Shown here in pieces: positions 18,400-26,534 of a stretch of 33,263 nucleotides of DNA; within the stretch, counting starts at the first letter, position 1; each line of letters begins with the position of its first letter. Origin of the DNA: an uncultured Muribaculaceae bacterium (GTDB taxonomy: Bacteria > Bacteroidota > Bacteroidia > Bacteroidales > Muribaculaceae); the NCBI GenBank assembly GCA_910584125.1, contig CAJTXU010000031.1, forward strand, positions 1 to 33,263, read 5' to 3'. A program made the translations under genes and the position numbers. The notes under the pieces are model-generated. The model searched no databases. It had not been told where the DNA came from and saw nothing but the letters and a program-made list of their open reading frames with translations.

Positions 18400-20058
18400 A
18401 TGGAGCAGAAATCGTTAAACGCCCTCATCAGGGACTCAATCATAAAGAATTGGGACAAGATGGCTCTCACCGACATGGGCGGTGCCAACTACCAGTATAA
18501 AGACGTGGCCCAGCTGATGGCCAAGGTGCATATAATGTTCGACGCCGCCGGGCTACGGCCAGGCGACAAGGTGGCGATATGCGGCAAGAACTCGGCCGAC
18601 TGGGCCGTGATCTTCCTGTCGTGCCTCTCGGCCGGAATGGTGGCCGTGCCTATACTGCATGAATTCAAGGAGGACATGGTGCATCATCTCGTCAACCACA
18701 GCGGTTCGCGCCTGCTCTTCGTCGACGCCTCCATCTGGGAGAACCTCGACGAGGCCGTAATGCCCGATCTCGAGGCCGCTATTTTCATCTCCGAGCTCGG
18801 CATGCCTTTCTGCCGCAACGAGCGCCTGCGCGAGACCCGCAACAGCATCAACGAATATTTCGGCCGCAAATATCCCTACAGTTTCGACCGCAAGGACGTC
18901 CAGTTCTACGACGACAAGCCCGAGGAGCTCGCCGTGATCAGCTACACGTCGGGCAGCACGGGTATGTCGAAAGGCGTGATGCTGCCCTATGTCAGCTTCT
19001 GGAGCAACGTGCGCTATTGCCTCGACAACCTCCATTTCCTCAAGCCGGGGCAGGGTGTGGTCAACATGCTGCCGCTGGCGCATCTCTATGGCCTGACCAT
19101 AGACATGCTGCACCCATTCTGCAAGGGGTGCCACCTGCATTTCCTGACGCGCCTGCCGTCGCCCAAGATCATTCTGAAGGCCTTCGCCGAGGTGCGCCCC
19201 ACGCTGATCATCACCGTGCCGCTCATCCTCGAGAAGATAATCCGCAACAACGTTTTCCCGATGCTCGACAAGCCGCTGATCAAGCTGATGCTCAAGGTTC
19301 CGTTCCTCGACGACCGACTGCTGGCGAAAATCAAGGAGAACCTGATCGCGGCGTTCGGAGGCAACCTGCAGGAGATCATCGTGGGGGGTGCCCCGCTGAA
19401 TCCCGACGTCGAGAGCTTCCTGCACCGTATCGGGTTCCCTGTCACCGTAGGCTACGGCATGACCGAGTGCGGTCCGCTGATCTCCTACGCGCCGTCGCAG
19501 ATAGCCAAGCCGCGTTCGGTGGGCCGCGTCGTCGACCGCATGGAGGTACGCATCGACTCGCCCGACCCGGAGACGGTGCCGGGCAATATCCTGGTGCGCG
19601 GCGAGAACGTGATGAAAGGCTATTACCACAATCCGCAGGCCACGGCCGAGGTCTTCCCCGACGACAGCGGCTGGCTCAACACCGGCGACATGGGCACGAT
19701 CGACTCCGACGGCCACATCTTCATCTCCGGCCGCAGCAAGACGATGATCCTCGGCCCCTCGGGCCAGAACATCTATCCCGAGGAAATCGAGCAGAAACTC
19801 AACGCGCTGCCCTATGTCAGCGAGTCACTGATCATCGACGACGGCGGCAGCCTCGTGGCGCTGATACATCCCGACTTCGACTCGGCCCGCGCCCAGCACC
19901 TCGATCTGGAGCGCGTAGAGAAGGTGATGGATGACAACATCGTGGCCCTCAACTCGATGCTGCCTGCCTACAGCAAGGTGAAGCGCTTCAAGATCATGGA
20001 CGTAGAGTTCGAGAAGACCCCCAAGCGCAGCATCAAGAGATACCTCTACCAGGCGTGA
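18400..20058 (+). CDS. Long-chain acyl-CoA synthetase (AMP-forming)
   Basis: Adenylate-forming enzyme that activates fatty acids with ATP and CoA. I start it at MEQKSLNALIRD, giving 552 residues; the frame is open 24 codons upstream but those overlap the small peptide gene. Motifs: ATP loop SYTSGSTGMSKG (near 181), YGMTECGP (near 352), LNTGDMG..DSDGHIFI, GRSKTMI (near 444) and the C-terminal catalytic Lys region KRFKIMDVEFEKTPKRSIKR. The substrate is inferred as a long-chain fatty acid from overall family resemblance. A role in scavenging host or dietary fatty acids is possible. Confidence 0.88.
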   Translation: MEQKSLNALIRDSIIKNWDKMALTDMGGANYQYKDVAQLMAKVHIMFDAAGLRPGDKVAICGKNSADWAVIFLSCLSAGMVAVPILHEFKEDMVHHLVNHSGSRLLFVDASIWENLDEAVMPDLEAAIFISELGMPFCRNERLRETRNSINEYFGRKYPYSFDRKDVQFYDDKPEELAVISYTSGSTGMSKGVMLPYVSFWSNVRYCLDNLHFLKPGQGVVNMLPLAHLYGLTIDMLHPFCKGCHLHFLTRLPSPKIILKAFAEVRPTLIITVPLILEKIIRNNVFPMLDKPLIKLMLKVPFLDDRLLAKIKENLIAAFGGNLQEIIVGGAPLNPDVESFLHRIGFPVTVGYGMTECGPLISYAPSQIAKPRSVGRVVDRMEVRIDSPDPETVPGNILVRGENVMKGYYHNPQATAEVFPDDSGWLNTGDMGTIDSDGHIFISGRSKTMILGPSGQNIYPEEIEQKLNALPYVSESLIIDDGGSLVALIHPDFDSARAQHLDLERVEKVMDDNIVALNSMLPAYSKVKRFKIMDVEFEKTPKRSIKRYLYQA

Positions 20059-20089
20059 CCCGCCTCGGAGAGTCGCAAGATCCTACATT

Positions 20090-20845
20090 ATGAAGACAAG
20101 TTTTTATTTCGTACTCTGGACAGTGATATACCCTCTGCTCGGGCTGATACCGAGCGAGACGGTGCGTAACAACGGTTTTCTGTTCGCCCTGGTCGCTGTG
20201 TTCGGCATCTCGTGGCTGCTGCGCAAGGCGATGCCGGGCGTGTTCGCCTACGAGGCGGCGGCGAGGCGGGCGACCTATCTCGAGCCCGTGTATCGCGGCG
20301 ACGTCGGCGCGTTCCGTCGGCTCGTGCACCGCGACGCGCTGGTCGAATCTGTGTCGGCGGCCTATTTCGTGCTCTCCACGGTCTACATCCTCATTACGTG
20401 CTTTACCGACAGGGCCGACTGGTTCGACCTCGCCGTGTTCGGTCTGCTGCTGTGGGCCTCGGCCTCGCGAGCTGCCTCGCTCGTCAAGGCCGACCGGCTT
20501 GTGAGCGGCTATCCGACGCCCGACAACTGCGCCAAGGTGGCCGAGGAGACATACAGATACGACTACCCGGCATACCGCAACGCACGTGAGCATAAGCCGC
20601 TGGCGGCGCTCATGCCTCCGCGTCCACGCGCGTTCGGCGCGTTCACCGTCGTCTCCATGATATTCGCCGTGCTGAGCGTGCTCTGCGGCGGCTTCTATCT
20701 GTTCATCGCATTCGGCTACGGCGTGTCGAGGTTCACGCTGTTTTCAGGCGCGTTCTCGGGCATGCTCGTGCTCTACGGACTACTGGCCATCTATTTCGGC
20801 GTCCGTGACATAATGGGCAGCCGTAGCCGAATTGTCACCGAATAA
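20090..20845 (+). CDS. Integral membrane protein of unknown function
   Basis: 251 residues that I do not recognise. About six hydrophobic segments are visible at roughly 4-20, 28-45, 87-105, 111-128, 184-207 and 216-238. The soluble loop 130-180 contains a Tyr-rich patch (EETYRYDYPAYRNA). It starts 31 bp after the acyl-CoA synthetase gene on the same strand, so it is probably co-transcribed. No enzyme motif is seen. It could be a transporter accessory or a lipid-related membrane protein, but the sequence does not decide. Confidence 0.7.
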   Translation: MKTSFYFVLWTVIYPLLGLIPSETVRNNGFLFALVAVFGISWLLRKAMPGVFAYEAAARRATYLEPVYRGDVGAFRRLVHRDALVESVSAAYFVLSTVYILITCFTDRADWFDLAVFGLLLWASASRAASLVKADRLVSGYPTPDNCAKVAEETYRYDYPAYRNAREHKPLAALMPPRPRAFGAFTVVSMIFAVLSVLCGGFYLFIAFGYGVSRFTLFSGAFSGMLVLYGLLAIYFGVRDIMGSRSRIVTE

Positions 20846-20868
20846 TTTTTCCTTTCGGAAAAATTTGC

Positions 20869-20876
20869 TAAATTTG
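20869..20876 (+). promoter_or_regulatory. -7 element of the RelA/SpoT gene
   Basis: TAAATTTG matches TAnnTTTG and lies 42 bp before the ATG at 20919. Just upstream, 20844-20865 forms a 9-bp A/T-rich hairpin (AATTTTTCC/GGAAAAATT, 4-nt loop) that overlaps the -33 region. It may end the preceding transcript or modulate this promoter. Confidence 0.65.
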
Positions 20877-20918
20877 CAAATATAATCGACATTCTGTTGT
20901 TATCGTTGCATTTTTATT

Positions 20919-23123
20919 ATGGAAGAGAGAGAATCTGACATCCTGACATTAGGCGAACTCAGGGAGCTTTCGTCGCTCGCCGGGCAGATAGGGGCGACAT
21001 TGCGCCCGCAGCTTAGCGAGGGCGAGGCCGCCGAACTCGAGGCCGACCTTAGGCTCGCCTTCGACAGTCCGGCTCCGGCCCACGACTCTAAAGGTCTCCC
21101 CACGGCCGTGATGACGCTGCGCACCGCCTGCGTCTTCGCCGACATGGTCGACCCTGACCACAACATACTCATCGCGATACTGCTCCACCCCGTGGTCAAG
21201 GCCGGAATGATGAGCATCGACGACGTGCGTTCGAAATGGGGCGACGACATCGCCTCGCTGCATCGCGGCCTCGAGGAGGTGGCGAAGTTCAGCGCCCGCA
21301 ACTCGGCGACCAACCAGGAGAACTTCCGCGGCCTCATCATCTCGCTGGCCCACGACATCAGGGTCATAATCATCATGATAGTGCGCTCGCTCGTGCTGAT
21401 GCGCAGCATCAACCTGCATCCCGACGACGCCTGGGTGCGCAACGTCGCTTTCGAGGCCAACTGCCTTTATGCCCAGCTCGCCCACCGTCTCGGCCTCTAC
21501 AAGATCAAAGGGGAGCTCGAGGACCTCTCGCTCAAATACACCAACCGCGAGATATACACCCAGATCGCCCATAAGCTCAACGCTACCAAGCGTTCGCGCG
21601 ACGCATACATCAAGGCGTTCATCGACCCTGTGAAGCGTGAGCTCGAGAATGCCGGACTGAAGTTCGACATCAAGGGGCGCACCAAGTCCATCTCGTCGAT
21701 ATGGAACAAGATGCGCAAGCAGAAGGTGGACCTGCCGGGCATCTACGACCTGTTCGCCATCCGAGTCATACTCGATTCGGAACCGGCGCGCGAGAAGAGC
21801 GACTGCTGGCTCGCCTACTCGATACTGGCCGACATGTACACGGCGAACCCCGCGCGTATGCGAGACTGGATATCCATCCCTAAGAGCAACGGCTACGAGT
21901 CGCTGCACGCTACGGTGATGGGCCCCGAGAACAAATGGGTCGAGGTGCAGTTCCGCACGCGCCGCATGGATCTCGTGGCCGAGAAGGGTCTCGCGGCCCA
22001 TTGGCGTTACAAGGGAGGCAAGGCCGACGGTACCGACCAGTGGATGAACAATATACGCGACATCCTCGAGTCGGCCGACGCCGGGCCGATGCAGATGATG
22101 CGGTCGATCCAGATGGATCCGTTCGGCAAGGAGGTGTTCGCCTTCACGCCCAAGGGCGACCTCTTCCGCCTGTCGGGCGGAGCGACCGTGCTTGACTTCG
22201 CGTTCCACATCCACAGCAACGTTGGCTCGCGCTGCACGGGCGCCATCGTCAACGGCCAGCACAAACGCCTCAATTACAAGATACAGAACGGCGACACGGT
22301 CGAGATTCTTACCTCTGCCAATCAGGTGCCGCGTCAGGAATGGCTCAACATAGTCACCTCGTCGAAGGCCCGTAACAAGATCAAGCAGAGCCTCAACGAG
22401 GAGAAACAGCGTCTCGCCGACATAGGCAAGGAGGCCCTGCTGCGCCGTGCCAAGAACCGCAAGATGGAGCTTGACGAGGCGATAGTCATGAAGCTCATCA
22501 AGAAGGCGGGCTATAAGTTCGCCTTGGAGTTCTATGCCGATATGGGCCAGGACAAGATTGACCCGGGCCGCTTCCTCAACATGTACGCCGAGGCGCTCGT
22601 GCCCGAGCGGGAGGCCGGACATGTCTCGGCCGAGGAGTTCGAGATTCGTCGCGCCGACGACGAGCGGCCGCAGAGCGACGTGCTCGTGATAGGGGAGAAG
22701 TCGATCAACGGCCTCAGCTACAAGTTCGCGCGCTGCTGCAACCCCATATACGGCGACGACGTGTTCGGTTTCATATCGAGCGACGGCACCGTGAAGATTC
22801 ACAAGAACTCATGTCCCAACGCGCGCAACATAAAGGAGCGTTATCCTTATCGCGTGATACGCGCCGACTGGAGCGGAAAGACGGGCACGGTGCTGCCCGC
22901 GACGCTGAGGGTTGTGGGAAACGACGACATAGGCATCGTGACCAACATCACCTCCATCATATCGCACGAGCCGGGGGCGACGCTGCGCAACATCTCTATC
23001 GATTCGCACGACGGAATCTTCCAGGGGTATCTCGTAGTGGGGGTTTCCGACAGCCGCCAGCTCACCGTGCTGGTCAAGAAAATCAAGACCGTCAAGGGCG
23101 TGAAGGATGTCGTAAGGGTCTAA
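20919..23123 (+). CDS. RelA/SpoT homologue, (p)ppGpp synthetase with degenerate hydrolase domain
   Basis: Long stringent-response enzyme, 734 residues. The N-terminal HD hydrolase domain (about 60-200) is degenerate: the usual LHDVVEDT reads LLHPVV (88-93), and LADRLHNMRT is replaced by IVRSLVLMRS (154-163). The synthetase domain is intact: GRTKSISSIWNKM (253-265), YDLFAIRV (276-283), RMRDWISIPKSNGYESLH (313-330) and EVQFRT (342-347). TGS domain 405-466, zinc-finger region with FARCCNP and later HKNSC, and a C-terminal ACT domain follow. I expect a synthetase without hydrolase activity. A second RSH gene elsewhere would then have to hydrolyse (p)ppGpp. The stop codon is the first triplet of the heptamer array. 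Confidence 0.93.
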   Translation: MEERESDILTLGELRELSSLAGQIGATLRPQLSEGEAAELEADLRLAFDSPAPAHDSKGLPTAVMTLRTACVFADMVDPDHNILIAILLHPVVKAGMMSIDDVRSKWGDDIASLHRGLEEVAKFSARNSATNQENFRGLIISLAHDIRVIIIMIVRSLVLMRSINLHPDDAWVRNVAFEANCLYAQLAHRLGLYKIKGELEDLSLKYTNREIYTQIAHKLNATKRSRDAYIKAFIDPVKRELENAGLKFDIKGRTKSISSIWNKMRKQKVDLPGIYDLFAIRVILDSEPAREKSDCWLAYSILADMYTANPARMRDWISIPKSNGYESLHATVMGPENKWVEVQFRTRRMDLVAEKGLAAHWRYKGGKADGTDQWMNNIRDILESADAGPMQMMRSIQMDPFGKEVFAFTPKGDLFRLSGGATVLDFAFHIHSNVGSRCTGAIVNGQHKRLNYKIQNGDTVEILTSANQVPRQEWLNIVTSSKARNKIKQSLNEEKQRLADIGKEALLRRAKNRKMELDEAIVMKLIKKAGYKFALEFYADMGQDKIDPGRFLNMYAEALVPEREAGHVSAEEFEIRRADDERPQSDVLVIGEKSINGLSYKFARCCNPIYGDDVFGFISSDGTVKIHKNSCPNARNIKERYPYRVIRADWSGKTGTVLPATLRVVGNDDIGIVTNITSIISHEPGATLRNISIDSHDGIFQGYLVVGVSDSRQLTVLVKKIKTVKGVKDVVRV

Positions 23124-23234
23124 GTAATAAGTAATAAGTAATAAGTAATACGGGAGGTTCTAAGTAAAAAGTAATAAGTAAAAAGTAATAGGGGATACTT
23201 TAAGTAAAAAGTTAAAAGTAAAAAGTAATACGGG
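23121..23234 (+). repeat. NAAGTAA heptamer arrays between the RSH gene and a lipoprotein
   Basis: Three consecutive co-directional blocks. 23121-23154 is four TAAGTAA heptamers, a partial one and a CGGG cap. 23161-23194 mixes TAAGTAA and AAAGTAA and ends in TAGGGG. 23210-23234 has mostly AAAGTAA-like units ending in TACGGG. The first TAA is the stop of the RSH gene. The last cap, CGGGAG, lies about 10 bp before the ATG at 23246 and may serve as the ribosome site of the next gene. Unlike the arrays between convergent genes, no facing arm is present. Confidence 0.85.
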
Positions 23235-23245
23235 AGAGACGGAGT

Positions 23246-23956
23246 ATGATGAGAGGTTTATCAGTTAAAGTCGCCGCGGTGTCGCTGATTGCGCTCGCGG
23301 CGGGATGCGTGTCAAGAAACAATGAGAAGGGGGAGCAGGCGCGTGCCGAATACGCGCAGTCGCTCGGCGACTCGATAGCCGCCATCGAGCGGCAGATAGA
23401 TTCGTGCAACAACAATATCGGCGCGCTCCGCGACCATGTCGGTGAACTGCTGCGCGATTTCACCACTGTGGCAAATCCGCGTGAGGCAGGGTCGTACATC
23501 ATAATGACGCCCTTCAAGGGGAGGTATCCGCTGAAATCCACGGGACTTCTGGCGCGCATCAACGACAACGGCCAGTTCGAACTGATCGCCGCGCTGTCTG
23601 GCAAGGCCTTCGACCAGATCACGGTCAACGGACCGTCGGTGACGGCGTCGTCGGCCGTCGTTCCGCATGATCAGGCGCTCAATTACCGGACCGCCTCGCT
23701 GACCACGGTGTCGTTCATCGGTGCTGAGGCTGACTCGATCGGGGCGTTGATAGCCGACAACCAGCTGAATCCGGTGACGCTGACCTATATGCAGGGCAGG
23801 GCGGTGCAGGCATGGCGCATACCCGAGAGTGACGCGAAGATGATAGCTTACACCTACCAGCTCTATTCGACGCAGCGCGAGCTGAACCGCCTCGAGCGTC
23901 GCGTCCCGATGCTCCACGAGAAAATCAACCTGCTCCGCGCCCACAAAGACAAGTAA
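23246..23956 (+). CDS. Lipoprotein of unknown function, coiled coil
   Basis: 236 residues with a lipoprotein signal: lipobox L18-A19-G20-C21 (preceded by ALA). Residues about 33-70 and 208-236 look like coiled coils (for example RQIDSCNNNIGALRDHVGELL and RELNRLERRVPMLHEKINLL). The middle part is a probable beta-rich domain. I recognise no family and no catalytic motif. Coiled coils at both ends suggest an elongated periplasmic or outer-membrane adaptor. The gene is bracketed by heptamer arrays on both sides. Its stop (TAA, 23954-23956) lies at the start of the downstream array. Codon use is GC-rich like the neighbours. Confidence 0.75.
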   Translation: MMRGLSVKVAAVSLIALAAGCVSRNNEKGEQARAEYAQSLGDSIAAIERQIDSCNNNIGALRDHVGELLRDFTTVANPREAGSYIIMTPFKGRYPLKSTGLLARINDNGQFELIAALSGKAFDQITVNGPSVTASSAVVPHDQALNYRTASLTTVSFIGAEADSIGALIADNQLNPVTLTYMQGRAVQAWRIPESDAKMIAYTYQLYSTQRELNRLERRVPMLHEKINLLRAHKDK

Positions 23957-24180
23957 ATAAGTAATAAGTATGAAGTAATAAGTAAGAAGTAATACGGGTA
24001 TCCGTGAATCAGCCCGTATTACTTCTTACTTATTACTTCGCGAAGCCCGTATTACTTCTTACTTATGATTCCGCGAAGCCCGTATTACTTCTTACTTATT
24101 ACTTCGCGAAGCCCGTATTACTTCTTACTTATGACTCCGCGAAGCCCGTATTACTTCTTACTTTATACTTATTACTTATT
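23951..24180. repeat. Facing heptamer arrays with exact 33-bp period (lipoprotein/kbl)
   Basis: The plus arm 23951-23998 follows the lipoprotein gene. The minus arm 24013-24180 follows kbl and contains five units beginning at 24013, 24046, 24079, 24112 and 24145, exactly 33 bp apart. Units 1 and 3 are identical and carry TTACTTCGCGAAG. Units 2 and 4 carry TGATTCCGCGAAG or TGACTCCGCGAAG. The alternation suggests growth by 66-bp duplication. The kbl end (codons L-N-K-stop) is written in the last heptamers. Confidence 0.9.
23972..24039. terminator. 27-bp perfect stem joining the facing arrays
   Basis: 23972-23998 and 24013-24039 are perfectly complementary over 27 bp, with a 14-nt loop. As at nth/doxX, the loop is 14 nt and the loop end of the stem is CGGG/CCCG. 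It lies between convergent stops, so a bidirectional terminator is the simplest reading. Confidence 0.65.
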
Positions 24181-25368
24181 GAGCACTCCGAGGCGCTTGC
24201 CGACTTTGATGAAGGCGGCTATGGCCTTGTCGAGCTGCTCGCGGGTGTGGGCCGCCGACAGCTGGACGCGGATGCGCGCCTGCTCTTTCGGCACGACCGG
24301 ATAGTAGAAGCCCGTGACGTAGATGCCCTCTTTTTGCATCTCGGCGGCGAAATCCTGCGAGAGTTTGGCGTCGTAGAGCATCACGGCGCAGATGGCGCTC
24401 TGGGTGGGCTTGATGTCGAAGCCGGCCTCGAGCATACGGGTGCGGAAGTATTCCACGTTCTCCATCAGACGGGTGTGCAGGTCGTCGCTCTCCTCGAGCA
24501 TCTTGAACATCTCGATGCTGGCGCCTACAATCGAGGGTGCCACCGAGTTGGAGAAGAGATAGGGGCGCGAACGCTGACGCAGCATGTCGATGATCTCCTT
24601 CGGGCCTGTGGTGAAACCGCCCATCGCGCCGCCGAACGACTTGCCGAGCGTGCCTGTGAAGATGTCGATCTTGCCGTAGCAGTCGAACTTCTCGGCCACG
24701 CCGTGTCCCGTCTTGCCGACAACGCCGGCCGAATGGCTCTCGTCGACCATGACGAGGGCGTCATACTTGTCGGCGAGCTCGCAGATCTTGTCCATGGGGG
24801 CAACGTTGCCGTCCATCGAGAAGACGCCGTCGGTGGCTATGATGCGGAATCTGCAGTCGGCCGCCTCCTTGAGGCAACGCTCCAGGTCTTCCATGTCGGC
24901 GTTCTTGTAGCGGAATCTCTTGGCCTTGCAGAGACGGACGCCGTCGATAATCGAGGCATGGTTGAGCGAGTCGCTGATTATCGCGTCCTGCTCGGTGAAG
25001 AGAGGCTCGAACAGACCGCCGTTGGCGTCGAAGCATGCGGCGTAGAGAATGGTGTCCTCTGTCTTGAAATAGCGGCTGATGGCGCGCTCGAGCTCCTTGT
25101 GGAGGTCCTGCGTGCCGCAGATGAAGCGCACCGATGACATGCCGTATCCGCGGCGGTCCATCGCCTTCTTGGCGGCCTCGATCAGACGCGAGTTGTCGGC
25201 CAGACCGAGGTAGTTGTTGGCGCAGAAATTGAGCACCTCGCCTTTGGCGCCCTCGACCTCGATGTCGCTGCTCTGGGGTGTGATGATGATTCGCTCGTTC
25301 TTGTAGAGCCCGGCATCCTTGATGTCCTGGAGTTCTTTCTCAAGATGTGTTTTGAAATTCCTGTACAT
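24172..25368 (-). CDS. kbl: 2-amino-3-ketobutyrate CoA ligase (glycine C-acetyltransferase)
   Basis: PLP enzyme of the alpha-oxoamine synthase family, 398 residues. It cleaves 2-amino-3-ketobutyrate with CoA to glycine and acetyl-CoA. Motifs: CANNYLGLADNSRL, SVRFICGTQDLHKELE, DESHSAGVVGKTGHG, and the PLP-lysine site GTLGKSFGG with K243, matching the position in the E. coli enzyme. The divergent neighbour is a threonine dehydrogenase, so the pair forms the two-step threonine degradation pathway. The last codons and stop are formed by the heptamer repeat. Confidence 0.95.
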   Translation of the reverse strand: MYRNFKTHLEKELQDIKDAGLYKNERIIITPQSSDIEVEGAKGEVLNFCANNYLGLADNSRLIEAAKKAMDRRGYGMSSVRFICGTQDLHKELERAISRYFKTEDTILYAACFDANGGLFEPLFTEQDAIISDSLNHASIIDGVRLCKAKRFRYKNADMEDLERCLKEAADCRFRIIATDGVFSMDGNVAPMDKICELADKYDALVMVDESHSAGVVGKTGHGVAEKFDCYGKIDIFTGTLGKSFGGAMGGFTTGPKEIIDMLRQRSRPYLFSNSVAPSIVGASIEMFKMLEESDDLHTRLMENVEYFRTRMLEAGFDIKPTQSAICAVMLYDAKLSQDFAAEMQKEGIYVTGFYYPVVPKEQARIRVQLSAAHTREQLDKAIAAFIKVGKRLGVLNK

Positions 25369-25432
25369 GATATTAGTGAGTTTTCGGGAAGCTCATGCCC
25401 CGCCCGGGGCCTCGTCTCCCTGTTGTTTACTA

Positions 25433-25440
25433 CAAAGTTA
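25433..25440 (-). promoter_or_regulatory. kbl -7 element
   Basis: TAACTTTG on the minus strand (25440 to 25433), about 65 bp upstream of the kbl ATG. It is 44 bp from the -7 element of the divergent dehydrogenase gene, so one regulator could act on both. Confidence 0.65.
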
Positions 25441-25483
25441 ATAAAAGATGAGGGATTTTAGCTTTTTTTTCGTGAATTTTTTT

Positions 25484-25491
25484 TATTTTTG
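25484..25491 (+). promoter_or_regulatory. -7 element of the threonine dehydrogenase gene
   Basis: TATTTTTG fits TAnnTTTG. The leader to the ATG at 25575 is about 75 nt. Upstream is a T-rich run (25461-25490) without a clear TTTG. Confidence 0.55.
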
Positions 25492-25574
25492 CACCATAAA
25501 CATGAAACGTTCCTCTTGCGCGGGCCTCTGAGAGACCTCGCGCGGCGGACTATCCTTAAATTTATACCCTAACA

Positions 25575-26534
25575 ATGAAGAATATACTTGTGATCGGTGC
25601 GACCGGACAGATCGGTTCGGAGCTGACGATGAAGCTGCGTGGCATCTATGGCGACGGCAATGTGGTGTGCGGTTACATACCGAGTGCGGCACCTAAGGGA
25701 GCTCTGCTCGAGAGCGGACCGGCCGAAGTGGTCGACATCACCAACCCCGGCCAGATAGCCGAGGTGGTCAAGAAGCACAACGTGGACTCGATCTATAACC
25801 TCGCCGCGCTCCTGTCGGCCGTGGCGGAGGCGAAGCCCCAGTTGGCGTGGGCCATAGGCGTCGGAGGTCTCTACAATACTCTCGAAGTCGCCCGCGAGAA
25901 CGGTTGCGGCGTGTTCACGCCGAGTTCTATCGGCTCGTTCGGCAGCACGACGCCGCACGTGAAGACGCCTCAGGACACTATCCAGCGTCCCGATACCATC
26001 TACGGCGTGACCAAGGTGACGGGTGAGCTGCTCAGCGACTACTACGCCAAGCGGTTCGGCGTCGACACGCGTTCGGTGCGCTTCCCGGGTCTGATTTCGT
26101 ACACGACGCCTCCCGGCGGCGGAACCACCGACTATGCTGTCGACATCTACTACTCGGCCGTGAAGGGCGAGAAGTTCAAGTGCCCGCTCAAGCCCGGCAC
26201 GTACATGGACATGATGTATATGCCCGACGCACTGCGCGCCGCCGTCGAGATCATGGAGGCAGACCCGTCGCGCCTTGTGCACCGCAACTCGTTCAACATC
26301 GCGTCGATGAGCTTCGACCCCGAGATCATCTGCAACAAGATCAAGGAATACGTGCCCGGATTCGAGATGGAATACGAGCTCGATCCGCTGCGTCAGCACA
26401 TCGCCGACTCCTGGCCCGACTCGCTCGACGACAGCTGCGCCCGCGAGGAATGGGACTGGAAGCCCGAGTACGACCTCGACACGATGACGCAGGACATGCT
26501 CGTCAACCTCCGCAAGAAATTCAACATCGAGTAA
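25575..26534 (+). CDS. L-threonine 3-dehydrogenase, epimerase (extended SDR) type
   Basis: NAD-dependent extended-SDR protein, 319 residues. Motifs: Rossmann loop GATGQIG (8-14), NLAALLSA (75-82), PSSIGSFG (116-123), and the catalytic YGVTK with Y143 and K147. GLISYTTPPGGGTTDYAVDIYY and DMMYMPDA are typical of the epimerase-like threonine dehydrogenases rather than of true nucleotide-sugar epimerases. It would oxidise threonine to 2-amino-3-ketobutyrate, the substrate of the divergent kbl product. This context makes the call firmer. The stop is followed at once by diverged heptamers and a strong hairpin. Confidence 0.9.
   Translation: MKNILVIGATGQIGSELTMKLRGIYGDGNVVCGYIPSAAPKGALLESGPAEVVDITNPGQIAEVVKKHNVDSIYNLAALLSAVAEAKPQLAWAIGVGGLYNTLEVARENGCGVFTPSSIGSFGSTTPHVKTPQDTIQRPDTIYGVTKVTGELLSDYYAKRFGVDTRSVRFPGLISYTTPPGGGTTDYAVDIYYSAVKGEKFKCPLKPGTYMDMMYMPDALRAAVEIMEADPSRLVHRNSFNIASMSFDPEIICNKIKEYVPGFEMEYELDPLRQHIADSWPDSLDDSCAREEWDWKPEYDLDTMTQDMLVNLRKKFNIE

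Noticed and set aside
23246..24180. Insertion sequence or transposon bounded by the repeats
   Set aside because: No transposase, no terminal inverted repeats of an element and no target-site duplication seen; the arrays are better explained by their 3'-end placement.
24004..25137. A 377-codon plus-strand frame starting with 11-residue repeats PVLLLTYYFAK/PVLLLTYDSAK
   Set aside because: The repeats are the translated 33-bp array (33 is a multiple of three and the antisense has no stops). The rest is the antisense shadow of kbl.
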